The translations under genes and the position numbers were made by a program. This document shows positions 1 to 7,723 of a DNA stretch of 64,000 nt, one piece after another. Under the pieces are notes generated by a model, which worked only from the letters and a program-made list of their open reading frames with translations, was not told the origin of the DNA and did no database searches. The stretch is from Streptomyces albipurpureus. Lineage in GTDB: Bacteria; Actinomycetota; Actinomycetes; Streptomycetales; Streptomycetaceae. Location of the stretch: contig NZ_JAMQAW010000010.1 of assembly GCF_023701525.1 (NCBI RefSeq), positions 1 to 64,000 of the forward strand, given 5' to 3'. The first letter of the stretch is position 1. Each line of letters opens with the position of its first letter.

Positions 1-23
1 GGGGTCGGTCCGCTACCGACCCC
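1..23. terminator. hairpin terminator at the window edge
   Basis: A 9-bp perfect stem (GGGGTCGGT / ACCGACCCC) encloses a 5-nt loop. It lies downstream of the minus-strand protease gene ending at 189 and may serve that gene or a gene outside the window. No T-run is visible. I see no gene in bases 24-188. Confidence 0.5.
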
Positions 24-188
24 ACCGGGGCCCTCAGGTCTTCCGGCGCATCCCCGGCGGTTCGCGGGGGCATTTCCGTACCGAACCAGTGGTGGAACAC
101 CGCTGATCACCAGCACGGAACGTGGTGCGGTGCGGGGAGGTGTGCCGCGCTGTCAGCCGTCGGTGGTGCGGGGGCCTGCGGCTGGGGG

Positions 189-1277
189 TCAGCTGGTGGA
201 GCAGCTGGGGAGATCGGCTGTCTTCCCGGCCTTGATCTTCCCCAGGGACTGGGTCGCATCGGCGATGGTCTTCACCCGCACCAGCGTCAGCCCATCCGGA
301 ATGTCTGATACCGCGGTGGCGCAGTTATCGCTCGGGGTGAGGAAGAACTCCGCCCCGGCCTTCCTGGCGCCCACCAGCTTCATCTCGATACCGCCGATCG
401 GGCCGACTTTGCCGTCGTCGTCGATGGTCCCGGTCCCCGCCACGAACTTCCCACCGGTCAGATTGCCCGGGGTCAGCTTGTCGACGATGCCCAGTGCGAA
501 CATCAGCCCGGCGCTGGGCCCTCCCACATCGGCGAGGTTGATGTCGATGGTGAACGGAAACGTGTGATCGGTACCGGCCTCGATGCCGACGATCGCACGG
601 CCGCCGGAGTCCGCCGCCACCGTCTTGATCGTGACCTTCTCGGTCTTCGTCGGCTCCTTGCCCGCCTTCTCGGCGGCCACCGCTTCCTTCGTCGGCACGA
701 TCGTGAAGACGACCTGGTCACCGGGCTTGTGCTGGGTGACCAGCCTGGCGACGTCGTCCGGCTTCTTGACCTCCGTACCGTCAACGGCACGGATCACATC
801 ACCGGCGTGCAACCGGTTCTCCGCTGGAGAGTCCTTGCGGACCGTGGCGACGATGACGCGCGCCTGGACCGGGATCCTCAACTGGTCCAGCGCGGCCACC
901 TTCGCGCTCTCCTGCGACTGGGTGAACTCCTCGGCGTTCTCCTGCGTCGACTGCTCCTCGGTCTTCCCGTCCGGGTAGAGCGTGTCGTGCGGAACGACCA
1001 CATTGTCATGGGCCAGCCAGCCGTAGACCGTCTCGACGATGTTCATCCGGTAGTCGGCGCTGGTGACCCGGACGGTCGTCATATTGAGATGACCGGTCGC
1101 GGGATAGGTCTTGCGGCCATCGATGTCAAGAACCGGCTCGCCGCCCACATCGCCCAGAGTGTTGACCGTCGGCCCGGGAGACATCTCCGCATACGGGACG
1201 GGGATGAGCACCCCTGCGCAGAGCAGCGCGATAAAGAGAAGAGTCGAGGCGAGCATCGTCGCAGTGCGGCGTGGCAT
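189..1277 (-). CDS. PDZ/Lon-like (S16) secreted or membrane-anchored protease, YlbL family
   Basis: This 362-residue protein has one N-terminal membrane or signal segment at about residues 7-27. A PDZ-like region follows at about 145-205, with a C-terminal Lon-type proteolytic domain. The catalytic dyad is visible as Ser255 in GGPSAG and Lys300 in GIEMK, spaced as in Lon. There is no AAA+ module, as in the YlbL/Rv3194c family, so it should act outside the membrane without ATP. Substrates are unknown. The ATG start has no Shine-Dalgarno sequence, but a TACTGT hexamer six bases upstream of the A fits leaderless transcription. Confidence 0.9.
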   Translation of the reverse strand: MPRRTATMLASTLLFIALLCAGVLIPVPYAEMSPGPTVNTLGDVGGEPVLDIDGRKTYPATGHLNMTTVRVTSADYRMNIVETVYGWLAHDNVVVPHDTLYPDGKTEEQSTQENAEEFTQSQESAKVAALDQLRIPVQARVIVATVRKDSPAENRLHAGDVIRAVDGTEVKKPDDVARLVTQHKPGDQVVFTIVPTKEAVAAEKAGKEPTKTEKVTIKTVAADSGGRAIVGIEAGTDHTFPFTIDINLADVGGPSAGLMFALGIVDKLTPGNLTGGKFVAGTGTIDDDGKVGPIGGIEMKLVGARKAGAEFFLTPSDNCATAVSDIPDGLTLVRVKTIADATQSLGKIKAGKTADLPSCSTS

Positions 1278-1283
1278 GGAACG

Positions 1284-1289
1284 ACAGTA
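1284..1289 (-). promoter_or_regulatory. putative -10 element of a leaderless promoter for the PDZ/Lon protease
   Basis: On the minus strand TACTGT matches the actinobacterial -10 pattern TANNNT. It ends seven bases upstream of the A of the start codon, the geometry expected of a leaderless mRNA. TTGACA occurs a little upstream, but only 11 bases from the hexamer, so it is not a convincing -35. This is inference from spacing. Confidence 0.35.
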
Positions 1290-1395
1290 CGGGACTTGAC
1301 TGTCAATGCACTGTCGGGGACCAACCCCTCCGTGGCACGCCCATCGAGGTCAGGGACCGGCGGACGGAGGGTTCCTCACCGAGGCATGAACGCCG

Positions 1396-1569
1396 TCACT
1401 GCGCGGGGCCGCTGCCGGTATCAGCCTTCTCCATCGCGTCCCGGAAGCGCGCGTATCCGGCCAGTTCGGCCACATCACCGGTGGTGCGGTTCCGGGAGGC
1501 CCAGCCGCCCCATATCGCAGCACCGACAACAGCGAAAAGCGGAATCAACAACCAGGCGAGTGCTGCCAT
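1396..1569 (-). CDS. small single-TM membrane protein, 57 residues
   Basis: The start was moved to the ATG at 1569, which is preceded by GGGAGG at good spacing. Earlier in-frame ATGs have no ribosome site. The peptide begins MAALAWLLIPLFAV and has one membrane helix at about residues 2-22. A hydrophilic C-terminal tail ends AMEKADTGSG. Small proteins of this kind beside moaE and the PDZ protease are common in Streptomyces by recollection. No function is known. It reads toward the PDZ protease, 118 nt away. Confidence 0.7.
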   Translation of the reverse strand: MAALAWLLIPLFAVVGAAIWGGWASRNRTTGDVAELAGYARFRDAMEKADTGSGPAQ

Positions 1570-1992
1570 CGCGACCTCCCTACCCCATGAGCAACGCAAC
1601 CGAGTGATCAGCAGATTAGCCATCTGCAAGTTCAACGCTCATGGCAGGGGGACGGTTACGCAAATCGGGGCGCTTGGGTGTCATACGGGTTTCAGTCGCC
1701 GTCCCACCCGCAAGTCGTCCGCAGGCCCGCATCGCGAACCCGTCAAGGCTCCCGACATCCCCTGCCGCCCGAGCGCGCACGACGTCACACCTACGCGACC
1801 GCCGTCAACCGCCCCCGGATACAGCAACCGTACTGGACCCGGCCAAGCGGCGCCCCACACCGAAGGCCCGGCACCCGCGCTCCCGCCCCGCAACCCCAGC
1901 GCGACACCCACCCCTCCAGGGACGGCGCCGCACCCGAATGACAGCGCTACGCGCCCACCCGTCACCCGACCACCACCCTCAAAATGGCGGCG
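1570..1992. other. intergenic stretch, no gene seen
   Basis: There are 423 nt between moaE and the small membrane protein. All reading frames are low-complexity Pro/Arg or Gly/Val compositions without a ribosome site. I see no terminator with a T-run and no convincing promoter. Confidence 0.4.
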
Positions 1993-2451
1993 CTACGCGC
2001 CGACCCACCCTTCGGTGCCGTTGGAGAATTTCTGGTGCTTCCAGATGGGGACGTCTCGTTTGAGGTCGTCGATCAGCTTGCGGCAGGCGGTGAAGGCTTC
2101 CGCGCGGTGTGCGCAGGCCACCGCGACGACCACCGCGAGGTCCCCGATCTGTAGATCGCCTGTGCGATGGACCGCCGCCAGGGCCCGTACCGGGAACTCC
2201 GCGGTGATCTTCTCGGCCACTCGGCGCATCTCGGCCTCCGCCGAGGGGTGGCAGGAATAGCCGAGCTCGTCGACGTCCGCACCGCCGTCGTGATCACGCA
2301 CGGTGCCGACGAACAGCGCGATGCCGCCCGCCGCTCTGTCAGCGACAGCGGCGAAGACCTCATCGACGGAGAGCGGTGTGTCGCGGACCGCGATGAGCCG
2401 AACGGGGTCATCAGCCGCCCGCTCACCAGGGTGGTCGTACGTATTGGCCAT
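1993..2451 (-). CDS. moaE: molybdopterin synthase catalytic subunit MoaE
   Basis: This 152-residue protein transfers sulfur from the MoaD thiocarboxylate to cyclic pyranopterin monophosphate to make molybdopterin. Family signatures are LFVGTVRDHD near residues 47-56 and the C-terminal DVPIWKHQKF. Lys131 and Lys138 are seven apart, matching the spacing of the catalytic lysines of E. coli MoaE. The ATG at 2451 starts the conserved region, and the upstream in-frame extension is Arg/Pro filler. No moaD lies next to it. MoeZ, a plausible sulfur donor for the pathway, is at 37.2 kb. Confidence 0.93.
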   Translation of the reverse strand: MANTYDHPGERAADDPVRLIAVRDTPLSVDEVFAAVADRAAGGIALFVGTVRDHDGGADVDELGYSCHPSAEAEMRRVAEKITAEFPVRALAAVHRTGDLQIGDLAVVVAVACAHRAEAFTACRKLIDDLKRDVPIWKHQKFSNGTEGWVGA

Positions 2452-2641
2452 GGACTCATCGTGCCGTACGCCGCCGACAACCGAGCGCCCCCGGCCTTCC
2501 GGGGCCGGGTGCGGCCGCCTCGTCGACGGGGAACCGGCATCGGCCGCACGCCGGCGCCACGCTGGGGACATATCCCCCCGGTCGGGCGGCTACGGCGCAC
2601 ATCCCTGCGGGCGACCGGTGCGGTGGAGTCCTCTCGGCCCG

Positions 2642-3769
2642 CTAGATGCGTCGCCGTGCCTTTCGGGCACGCCGCACCAGTGCGGCCGTACCGAGCAGGG
2701 CGACCGTCGCTCCGGCAGCCCCTGCCGCGGTCGCGTCCTTGCGGCCGAGGCGGCGACCCGCGACCGTGTGGCGGCCCTCCACCTCGTCGAGGAGTGCGGC
2801 GAGGACCTCCTCGTTCGTCCAGCGCGGGCGCCAGCCGGCGTCATGGAGGCGGCTCACACTGACGACCCAGGGGTGCATCGTGTACGCCAGGTCTCCGGCC
2901 GGGGAGGGCGTCAGTCCGATCCGGTGGAGTCTGGCGGCGGCACCGAGTGCGACGGCGGACGGCAGTTCCATCCGTCGGATGCCGCTCAGTTCCTCGACGT
3001 CCTCCTGTTCGAGCCAGCCGTCACAACCGACGGCGAGCTCACCCTCGACCTTCTCCAGAGCGGCGTACTCCAGAGCGCTCACCAGGTCCTCGACATGGCA
3101 GAACTGCCAGGTGGGACGTGATCCGGCAACGACAAGCAGCCGGGGCGACTCGAAGTAGCGGGTGAGCGCGGTGTCCGTGCCGCCCACCAGGACGGTCGGC
3201 CGGACCACCGTGACGTTGAGCCCGGGATGAGCGCGGGGTGCTCGCCGGGCGAGGCGTTCGATCTCCAGGAGATCCCCGACGCCCGTCGCCTCGGCGGTGG
3301 CGCGGAGCTCGGCGTCCTCGGAGAGCGGGATGTCATTGTCCGGGAGCGCTCCGTAGACCATGGCCGAGGTGCACAGGACGACCCGGTGCACCCCCGCCGC
3401 GGCAGCCGCCGTCAGCACGGTCTGCGTCCCGCGTACGTTGTACGCAGTACGTGCCGCGGAGTCGGTCTCCAGGTCGAGGTCAAGCGCCAGGTGCACGACG
3501 ACGTCGGCCCCTCGCAGCTTCTCCGCGATGGCCGGATCACGGACATCCAAAATATGCCATTGCGCCTCAGAGACCTCGCCACGGCGCTCGTCGATCGCGA
3601 TGACCTGCTTGACCTCGTCGGACGCGGCCAGCTGCCGGGCGAGCAGTTCACCGATGCCCGTGGCGGCGCCAGTGATCGCGACGATGGGGCCACGACCCGA
3701 TGGCCCCTCGCCCGGGGTCGGGGTTGAGCGGTTTCGCGCTCCGCGAACCTGCGGATCTGGGGAACTCAC
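2642..3769 (-). CDS. atypical NAD-dependent epimerase/dehydratase-like SDR with C-terminal hydrophobic tail
   Basis: The GTG start at 3769 follows GGAGA and gives 375 residues. A Rossmann motif GAATGIG spans 34-40. The SAMVYG segment is in place, but the usual YxxxK is absent: the aligned stretch reads GVGDLLEIERLA. Classical dehydrogenase or epimerase catalysis is therefore doubtful and a binding role is possible. The C-terminus has a short hydrophobic run followed by Arg/Lys, possibly a tail anchor. It is divergent from the DUF2342 gene with a 191-nt shared upstream region. Confidence 0.8.
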   Translation of the reverse strand: MSSPDPQVRGARNRSTPTPGEGPSGRGPIVAITGAATGIGELLARQLAASDEVKQVIAIDERRGEVSEAQWHILDVRDPAIAEKLRGADVVVHLALDLDLETDSAARTAYNVRGTQTVLTAAAAAGVHRVVLCTSAMVYGALPDNDIPLSEDAELRATAEATGVGDLLEIERLARRAPRAHPGLNVTVVRPTVLVGGTDTALTRYFESPRLLVVAGSRPTWQFCHVEDLVSALEYAALEKVEGELAVGCDGWLEQEDVEELSGIRRMELPSAVALGAAARLHRIGLTPSPAGDLAYTMHPWVVSVSRLHDAGWRPRWTNEEVLAALLDEVEGRHTVAGRRLGRKDATAAGAAGATVALLGTAALVRRARKARRRI

Positions 3770-3960
3770 CAGGTGTCTCCAGCGGTTGTCTTCAGTACGT
3801 AAGCGAATGACACGTATGTACAGGTGGCGTCCATCCTGCCCCAGGCCACGCGTCAGTGAAGCACCGAGCCCATTCACGGGCCTGGCTGTCTACGCTGGGT
3901 GGTGAACACTGGGCATTCGCCGTCGGCAGGAGCCGGCGGCCCTACGAGCCGAGGAAACCC

Positions 3961-5454
3961 GTGAGTGACACCCCATTCGGATTCGGCCTTCCGCCAGAGG
4001 AGCCGGAGGACGGCGACAAGGGCAAGAAGAACGATCCCTCCGGCGGTGGCCACGGCGCCGGCGGCCCATCCCCCATGAATCCCTTCGGATTCGACGCCGG
4101 GGGTGGCGGCTCGGACAATCCCTTCGCCGCCATGTTCGGTTCACTCAACCCCAATGACCTGGGTGCCGCCTTCCAGCAGCTCGGCCAGATGCTGAGCTAT
4201 GAGGGCGGCCCGGTCAATTGGGACATGGCCAAGCAGATCGCCCGCCAGACGGTTTCCCAAGGTACGGCAGACGGTACCAAGGACGAGAGTGTGGGCCCCG
4301 CCGACCGTACCGCGGTCGAGGAGGCGCTGCGGTTGGCCGATGTCTGGCTGGACGGGGCGACCTCCCTGCCGTCCGGTGCGAGCACCGCGGTGGCGTGGAG
4401 CCGCGCCGAGTGGGTCGAGGCGACCCTTCCCGCCTGGAAGCAGCTGGTCGACCCGGTCGCCGAGCGGGTCGGAGTGGCCATGGGCGGTGTGCTGCCAGAG
4501 GAGATGCAGGCCATGGCGGGCCCGCTGCTCGGCATGATGCGCTCCATGGGCGGAGCGATGTTCGGTCAGCAGATCGGACAGGCCGTGGGTGTGCTGGCGG
4601 GTGAGGTCGTCGGCTCGACCGACATCGGTCTGCCGCTCGGCCCCGCCGGCAAGGCCGCGCTCCTCCCGCTGAACGTCGAGGCGCTCGGTAAGGACCTGGG
4701 GGTGCCCAAGGACGAGGTTCGGCTGTACCTGGCACTACGGGAGGCCGCCCACCAGCGGCTCTTCGCCCATGTGCCGTGGCTGCGCTCTCATCTGTTCGGC
4801 GCCGTCGAGGGATACGCGCGCGGGATCAAGGTGGACACGACCAAGCTGGAGGACGTGGTCGGACAGTTTGACCCGACGCACCCCGAGCAGTTGCAGGAGG
4901 CCCTTCAGCAGGGCATGTTCCAGCCGGAGGACACTCCCCAGCAGAAGGCGGCGCTGGCCCGGCTGGAGACCGCGTTGGCGCTGGTCGAGGGCTGGGTGGA
5001 CGCGGTGGTGCACGAGGCCGCCTCGTCCCGGTTGACGTCGGCCGGTGCGCTGCGGGAGACCCTGCGCAGGCGGCGGGCGTCCGGCGGTCCCGCCGAGCAG
5101 ACGTTCGCGACCTTGATCGGCCTTCAGCTGCGTCCGCGACGGTTGCGGGACGCCGCTCGGCTGTGGGCCTCGCTCACCGACGCCCGGGGCGTGGACGGGC
5201 GCGACGCCCTGTGGGAGCACCCGGACATGTTGCCCACGGCCACCGATCTGGACGACCCGGACGGCTTCGTCCACCGTGAGCAGATGGACTTCTCGGAGCT
5301 GGACAAGATGCTCGGCGAGGCGGCTTCCCAGGACGGGGCGGGGAAGTCCACCGACGGCACCCAGGACGGCCCGCAGAAGGCCAAGGGCGCACAGGAGCCG
5401 GGGGACGACGACGCGGCAGACGACGAGGGCGGCAAGGGCGGATCGGGTCAGTGA
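3961..5454 (+). CDS. DUF2342 family zincin-like putative metalloprotease
   Basis: The GTG at 3961 follows GAGGAA and gives 497 residues. The N-terminus is disordered, Gly/Pro/Asp rich and contains NPF motifs (about 1-60). The core matches the actinobacterial DUF2342/TIGR03624-type family (M. tuberculosis Rv3195-like), often called zinc-dependent metalloprotease. The conserved EAAHQRLF has E261 and H264. A full HExxH is not present. The last 40 residues are acidic. The stop overlaps the GTG of the Nudix gene by four bases (GTGA), so the two are translationally coupled. The biochemical role is unproven. Confidence 0.82.
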   Translation: MSDTPFGFGLPPEEPEDGDKGKKNDPSGGGHGAGGPSPMNPFGFDAGGGGSDNPFAAMFGSLNPNDLGAAFQQLGQMLSYEGGPVNWDMAKQIARQTVSQGTADGTKDESVGPADRTAVEEALRLADVWLDGATSLPSGASTAVAWSRAEWVEATLPAWKQLVDPVAERVGVAMGGVLPEEMQAMAGPLLGMMRSMGGAMFGQQIGQAVGVLAGEVVGSTDIGLPLGPAGKAALLPLNVEALGKDLGVPKDEVRLYLALREAAHQRLFAHVPWLRSHLFGAVEGYARGIKVDTTKLEDVVGQFDPTHPEQLQEALQQGMFQPEDTPQQKAALARLETALALVEGWVDAVVHEAASSRLTSAGALRETLRRRRASGGPAEQTFATLIGLQLRPRRLRDAARLWASLTDARGVDGRDALWEHPDMLPTATDLDDPDGFVHREQMDFSELDKMLGEAASQDGAGKSTDGTQDGPQKAKGAQEPGDDDAADDEGGKGGSGQ

Positions 5455-6047
5455 GTCTCTACGACGACGCCGTACTGGTCTTGAAGGACCTCAAGGGCTT
5501 CGATGATCAGGATCCTCGGGAGCGGGATTCCGGGGGCGCCCGGAATCCCGGGGATCAGGGCTCTCAGGGGCAGGAAGAACTGCGGCAGTTCTACCTTGAT
5601 CATCTGGCGATGCACCCCGACGGCATGTGGAAGTCCTGTGAGTCGGGTCATCTGACCGCCAGCGCGCTGGTCATCGACCCGGAGCAGGGGCGGGTGCTGC
5701 TGACGTTGCACAGAAAGCTCGGCATATGGCTCCAAATGGGTGGCCACTGCGAGCAGGGGGACTCCACGGTCGCGCGGGCCGCCTTGCGTGAGGCCACCGA
5801 GGAGTCGGGCATCAGCGGCTTGACGCTGCTGCGCTCCGGTGAGCCGGTGCGGCTTGACCGGCATCCGATCCCCGCCCCGTGCAACTGGCACCTCGATGTG
5901 CAGTACGCGGCGCTGGCGCCGTCCGGTGCCGTCGCCGAGATCAGCGAGGAGTCCCTCGACCTGCGCTGGTTCGCCTATGACGAGGTGCCGGACGTGGCGG
6001 ATGAATCGGTCGTGCGCCTTCTGGAGAACACCCGAAGGGTCCTGTAA
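5451..6047 (+). CDS. Nudix hydrolase
   Basis: This 198-residue protein has a Nudix box at about residues 97-121. REATEESG (113-120) supplies the metal-binding glutamates. The upstream part, GGHCEQGDS, is shifted by one residue from GX5EX7, as in a subset of actinobacterial Nudix proteins. Substrate cannot be told. It starts inside the stop of the DUF2342 gene (GTGA overlap), so the two probably form one operon. Residues 22-40 are a Gly/Asp-rich insertion encoded across a 10-bp inverted repeat at 5524-5549. Confidence 0.88.
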   Translation: MSLYDDAVLVLKDLKGFDDQDPRERDSGGARNPGDQGSQGQEELRQFYLDHLAMHPDGMWKSCESGHLTASALVIDPEQGRVLLTLHRKLGIWLQMGGHCEQGDSTVARAALREATEESGISGLTLLRSGEPVRLDRHPIPAPCNWHLDVQYAALAPSGAVAEISEESLDLRWFAYDEVPDVADESVVRLLENTRRVL

Positions 6048-6055
6048 CGCCGCAT

Positions 6056-6099
6056 GGGTGAGGGGCGGCCTCCCGGATCGGAGAGACCGCCCCTCACCC
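6056..6099. terminator. strong hairpin terminator between convergent operons
   Basis: A 13-bp perfect stem (GGGTGAGGGGCGG / CCGCCCCTCACCC) with an 18-nt loop begins nine bases after the Nudix stop. It probably ends the DUF2342-Nudix transcript and may also stop the AIM24 operon from the other side. No T-tract follows, which is common in Streptomyces. Confidence 0.75.
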
Positions 6100-6270
6100 A
6101 CAACGGCTGTACGGCCCAGTGGCCGTCCCAGCGCTTTAACAGTCCCCCCGCGCTACTTTGCTCCGCAGGTGTCCCATTCGCGCCGGTACGCTTTTGGCAG
6201 CCCTTGAGCGCCGAAGCACTGGTTGTTCAGTGGTCCGCGTTCATGAGATCTCACACGCTGCCGGTGTCAC

Positions 6271-7011
6271 TCAGCTCCAGGCGTTGTTCTGGTTCTGGCC
6301 GCTGTTGCCGAACTGACCGCGCAGCCCCTCGCCGATCTCAGCGTTCTGCGGGGGCATGACCTCGCTGGGCTGCACCAGCGCGAATCCCTGGCCGGCGAAG
6401 CTCAACTCCCAGCCCTCGCCGGTGCTGCCCCGGCGCCGCAAGATGTTCGAAGAGTGCGTCTGGGCCTGCATCTGCACCCGCAGTTGGGTGGACCAGGCGA
6501 CGATCGCATCGGCGTCCACGCTGACGTACTTCTCGGGTGTGACCTGCATCATCAGCGGCTGGCCTGAGGTCATCAGAGCGACCTTGCCGCGGCCGGTGAT
6601 GTTGAGTTGGTACTTTCCCGAGCCGGAGATTCCATACTGGCTGTCCACCGCAATGACCTCGGTGTGCAGCGCGGAATCAAGTGCCAGGACATAGGCGCTG
6701 TCGACGGTCAGCCCCTCCTGGTCGACATCGACGACATGGACGTACTGCGCGAGATTGGCCAAGTAGACCGTGCCCTGGCCCGAGCAGCGCATCAGATCGA
6801 GGCCCTCGCCGGTACGTTCACTGGTGCTGCGATGGCTGCTGGACTGGTACTCGCCGTCGAAGTCGACCGTCCCCTGATAGGCGACCATCGCGCCCTTGCG
6901 GGCGAGGATGTCCTCATGGCCGGTGAGCGCGACCCGGAGCAGCTGTGGGTTCTGGAGGGCATAGCGCTCCTGGGTCTGCTGCTCCCCATGGTTGAAAAGT
7001 GGGCTCTGCAT
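6271..7011 (-). CDS. AIM24 family protein (third gene of the TerD/AIM24 operon)
   Basis: This 246-residue protein has the AIM24/DUF124 beta-rich fold. Family segments visible are LARKGAMVAYQG, the LMRCSGQG turn, the DADAIVAWS strand and a C-terminal FALVQPSEV. A Gln/Asn-rich tail follows (about 225-246). No enzyme residues or membrane segments are seen. It is the last gene of a three-gene minus-strand set with 17 nt to the gene upstream. AIM24 proteins often sit with tellurite-resistance-type TerD genes in bacteria, and their function is not established. Confidence 0.85.
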   Translation of the reverse strand: MQSPLFNHGEQQTQERYALQNPQLLRVALTGHEDILARKGAMVAYQGTVDFDGEYQSSSHRSTSERTGEGLDLMRCSGQGTVYLANLAQYVHVVDVDQEGLTVDSAYVLALDSALHTEVIAVDSQYGISGSGKYQLNITGRGKVALMTSGQPLMMQVTPEKYVSVDADAIVAWSTQLRVQMQAQTHSSNILRRRGSTGEGWELSFAGQGFALVQPSEVMPPQNAEIGEGLRGQFGNSGQNQNNAWS

Positions 7012-7028
7012 GGTGTTCCCGTTCCCCC

Positions 7029-7709
7029 TCAGCCCCGAAGACGCAGACGGTCGGTGCTGTCCTCATTCGGCTGTACGACGACGATGCCCTGTCCGGAGAA
7101 GGCCATCTGGAAGGCCTCGCCGCTGCCCCGCCCGATGAGGGACGAGGCCTTGAAGCTTCGCTTGCCCTTCACTTTGAGGTTGGGCGACCAGGCGACGAGG
7201 GCGTCCGGGTCGACATAGGTCTCGTCCTCGCCGCGTCCGCAGTCGACGACGATCGGCGTACCGCGGGAGGTGACGGCGACCCATCCGGTGCCCGCGATCT
7301 CCACATTCCACAGGCCCTGACCGGCGAGCTTGGCCAGGCCCTTGACCTTCTCCACGCCCCAGGTGAGATGGGCGTCGAAGGCGAGGATGTTGGTGCCGTT
7401 GACCGAGATGGACTCGTTGTTGAGGTTGATCACCAGCACATCGGCGCCGTAGTCGGCGAGGTAGAGGAGCCCGTCGCCGGCGCACTTCATGATGGGTGCG
7501 CCCTCGCCCGTCGCCCACTGGGCGGCGGCCTGGCGGGCGGCCGGCGGATTCGGTTCGTACTGGATGAAGCCCTCGTACGACACCATGGAACCGGTGCGAG
7601 CGAAGAGGTCCTGCCCGGTGGCCATGGCGACCTTGAGCATGGTCCGGCCGTGGTTCTCCATCCGGGTCGTGATGGGGGTCGGGGCGAAGCCCGCGAGTTG
7701 CTGGTTCAT
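7029..7709 (-). CDS. AIM24 family protein (second gene of the TerD/AIM24 operon)
   Basis: This 226-residue AIM24 paralogue carries FARTGSMVSYEG, MKCAGDGLLYLAD, DPDALVAWSP and a C-terminal GIVVVQPNE, matching the motif order of its two neighbours. It has no signal peptide. It is 14 nt downstream of the TerD-AIM24 gene and 17 nt upstream of the third AIM24 gene, so the three are probably co-transcribed. Three divergent copies in a row suggest duplication followed by specialisation, or subunits of one hetero-oligomer. Confidence 0.85.
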   Translation of the reverse strand: MNQQLAGFAPTPITTRMENHGRTMLKVAMATGQDLFARTGSMVSYEGFIQYEPNPPAARQAAAQWATGEGAPIMKCAGDGLLYLADYGADVLVINLNNESISVNGTNILAFDAHLTWGVEKVKGLAKLAGQGLWNVEIAGTGWVAVTSRGTPIVVDCGRGEDETYVDPDALVAWSPNLKVKGKRSFKASSLIGRGSGEAFQMAFSGQGIVVVQPNEDSTDRLRLRG

Positions 7710-7723
7710 TTCTTCGGGCTCCC

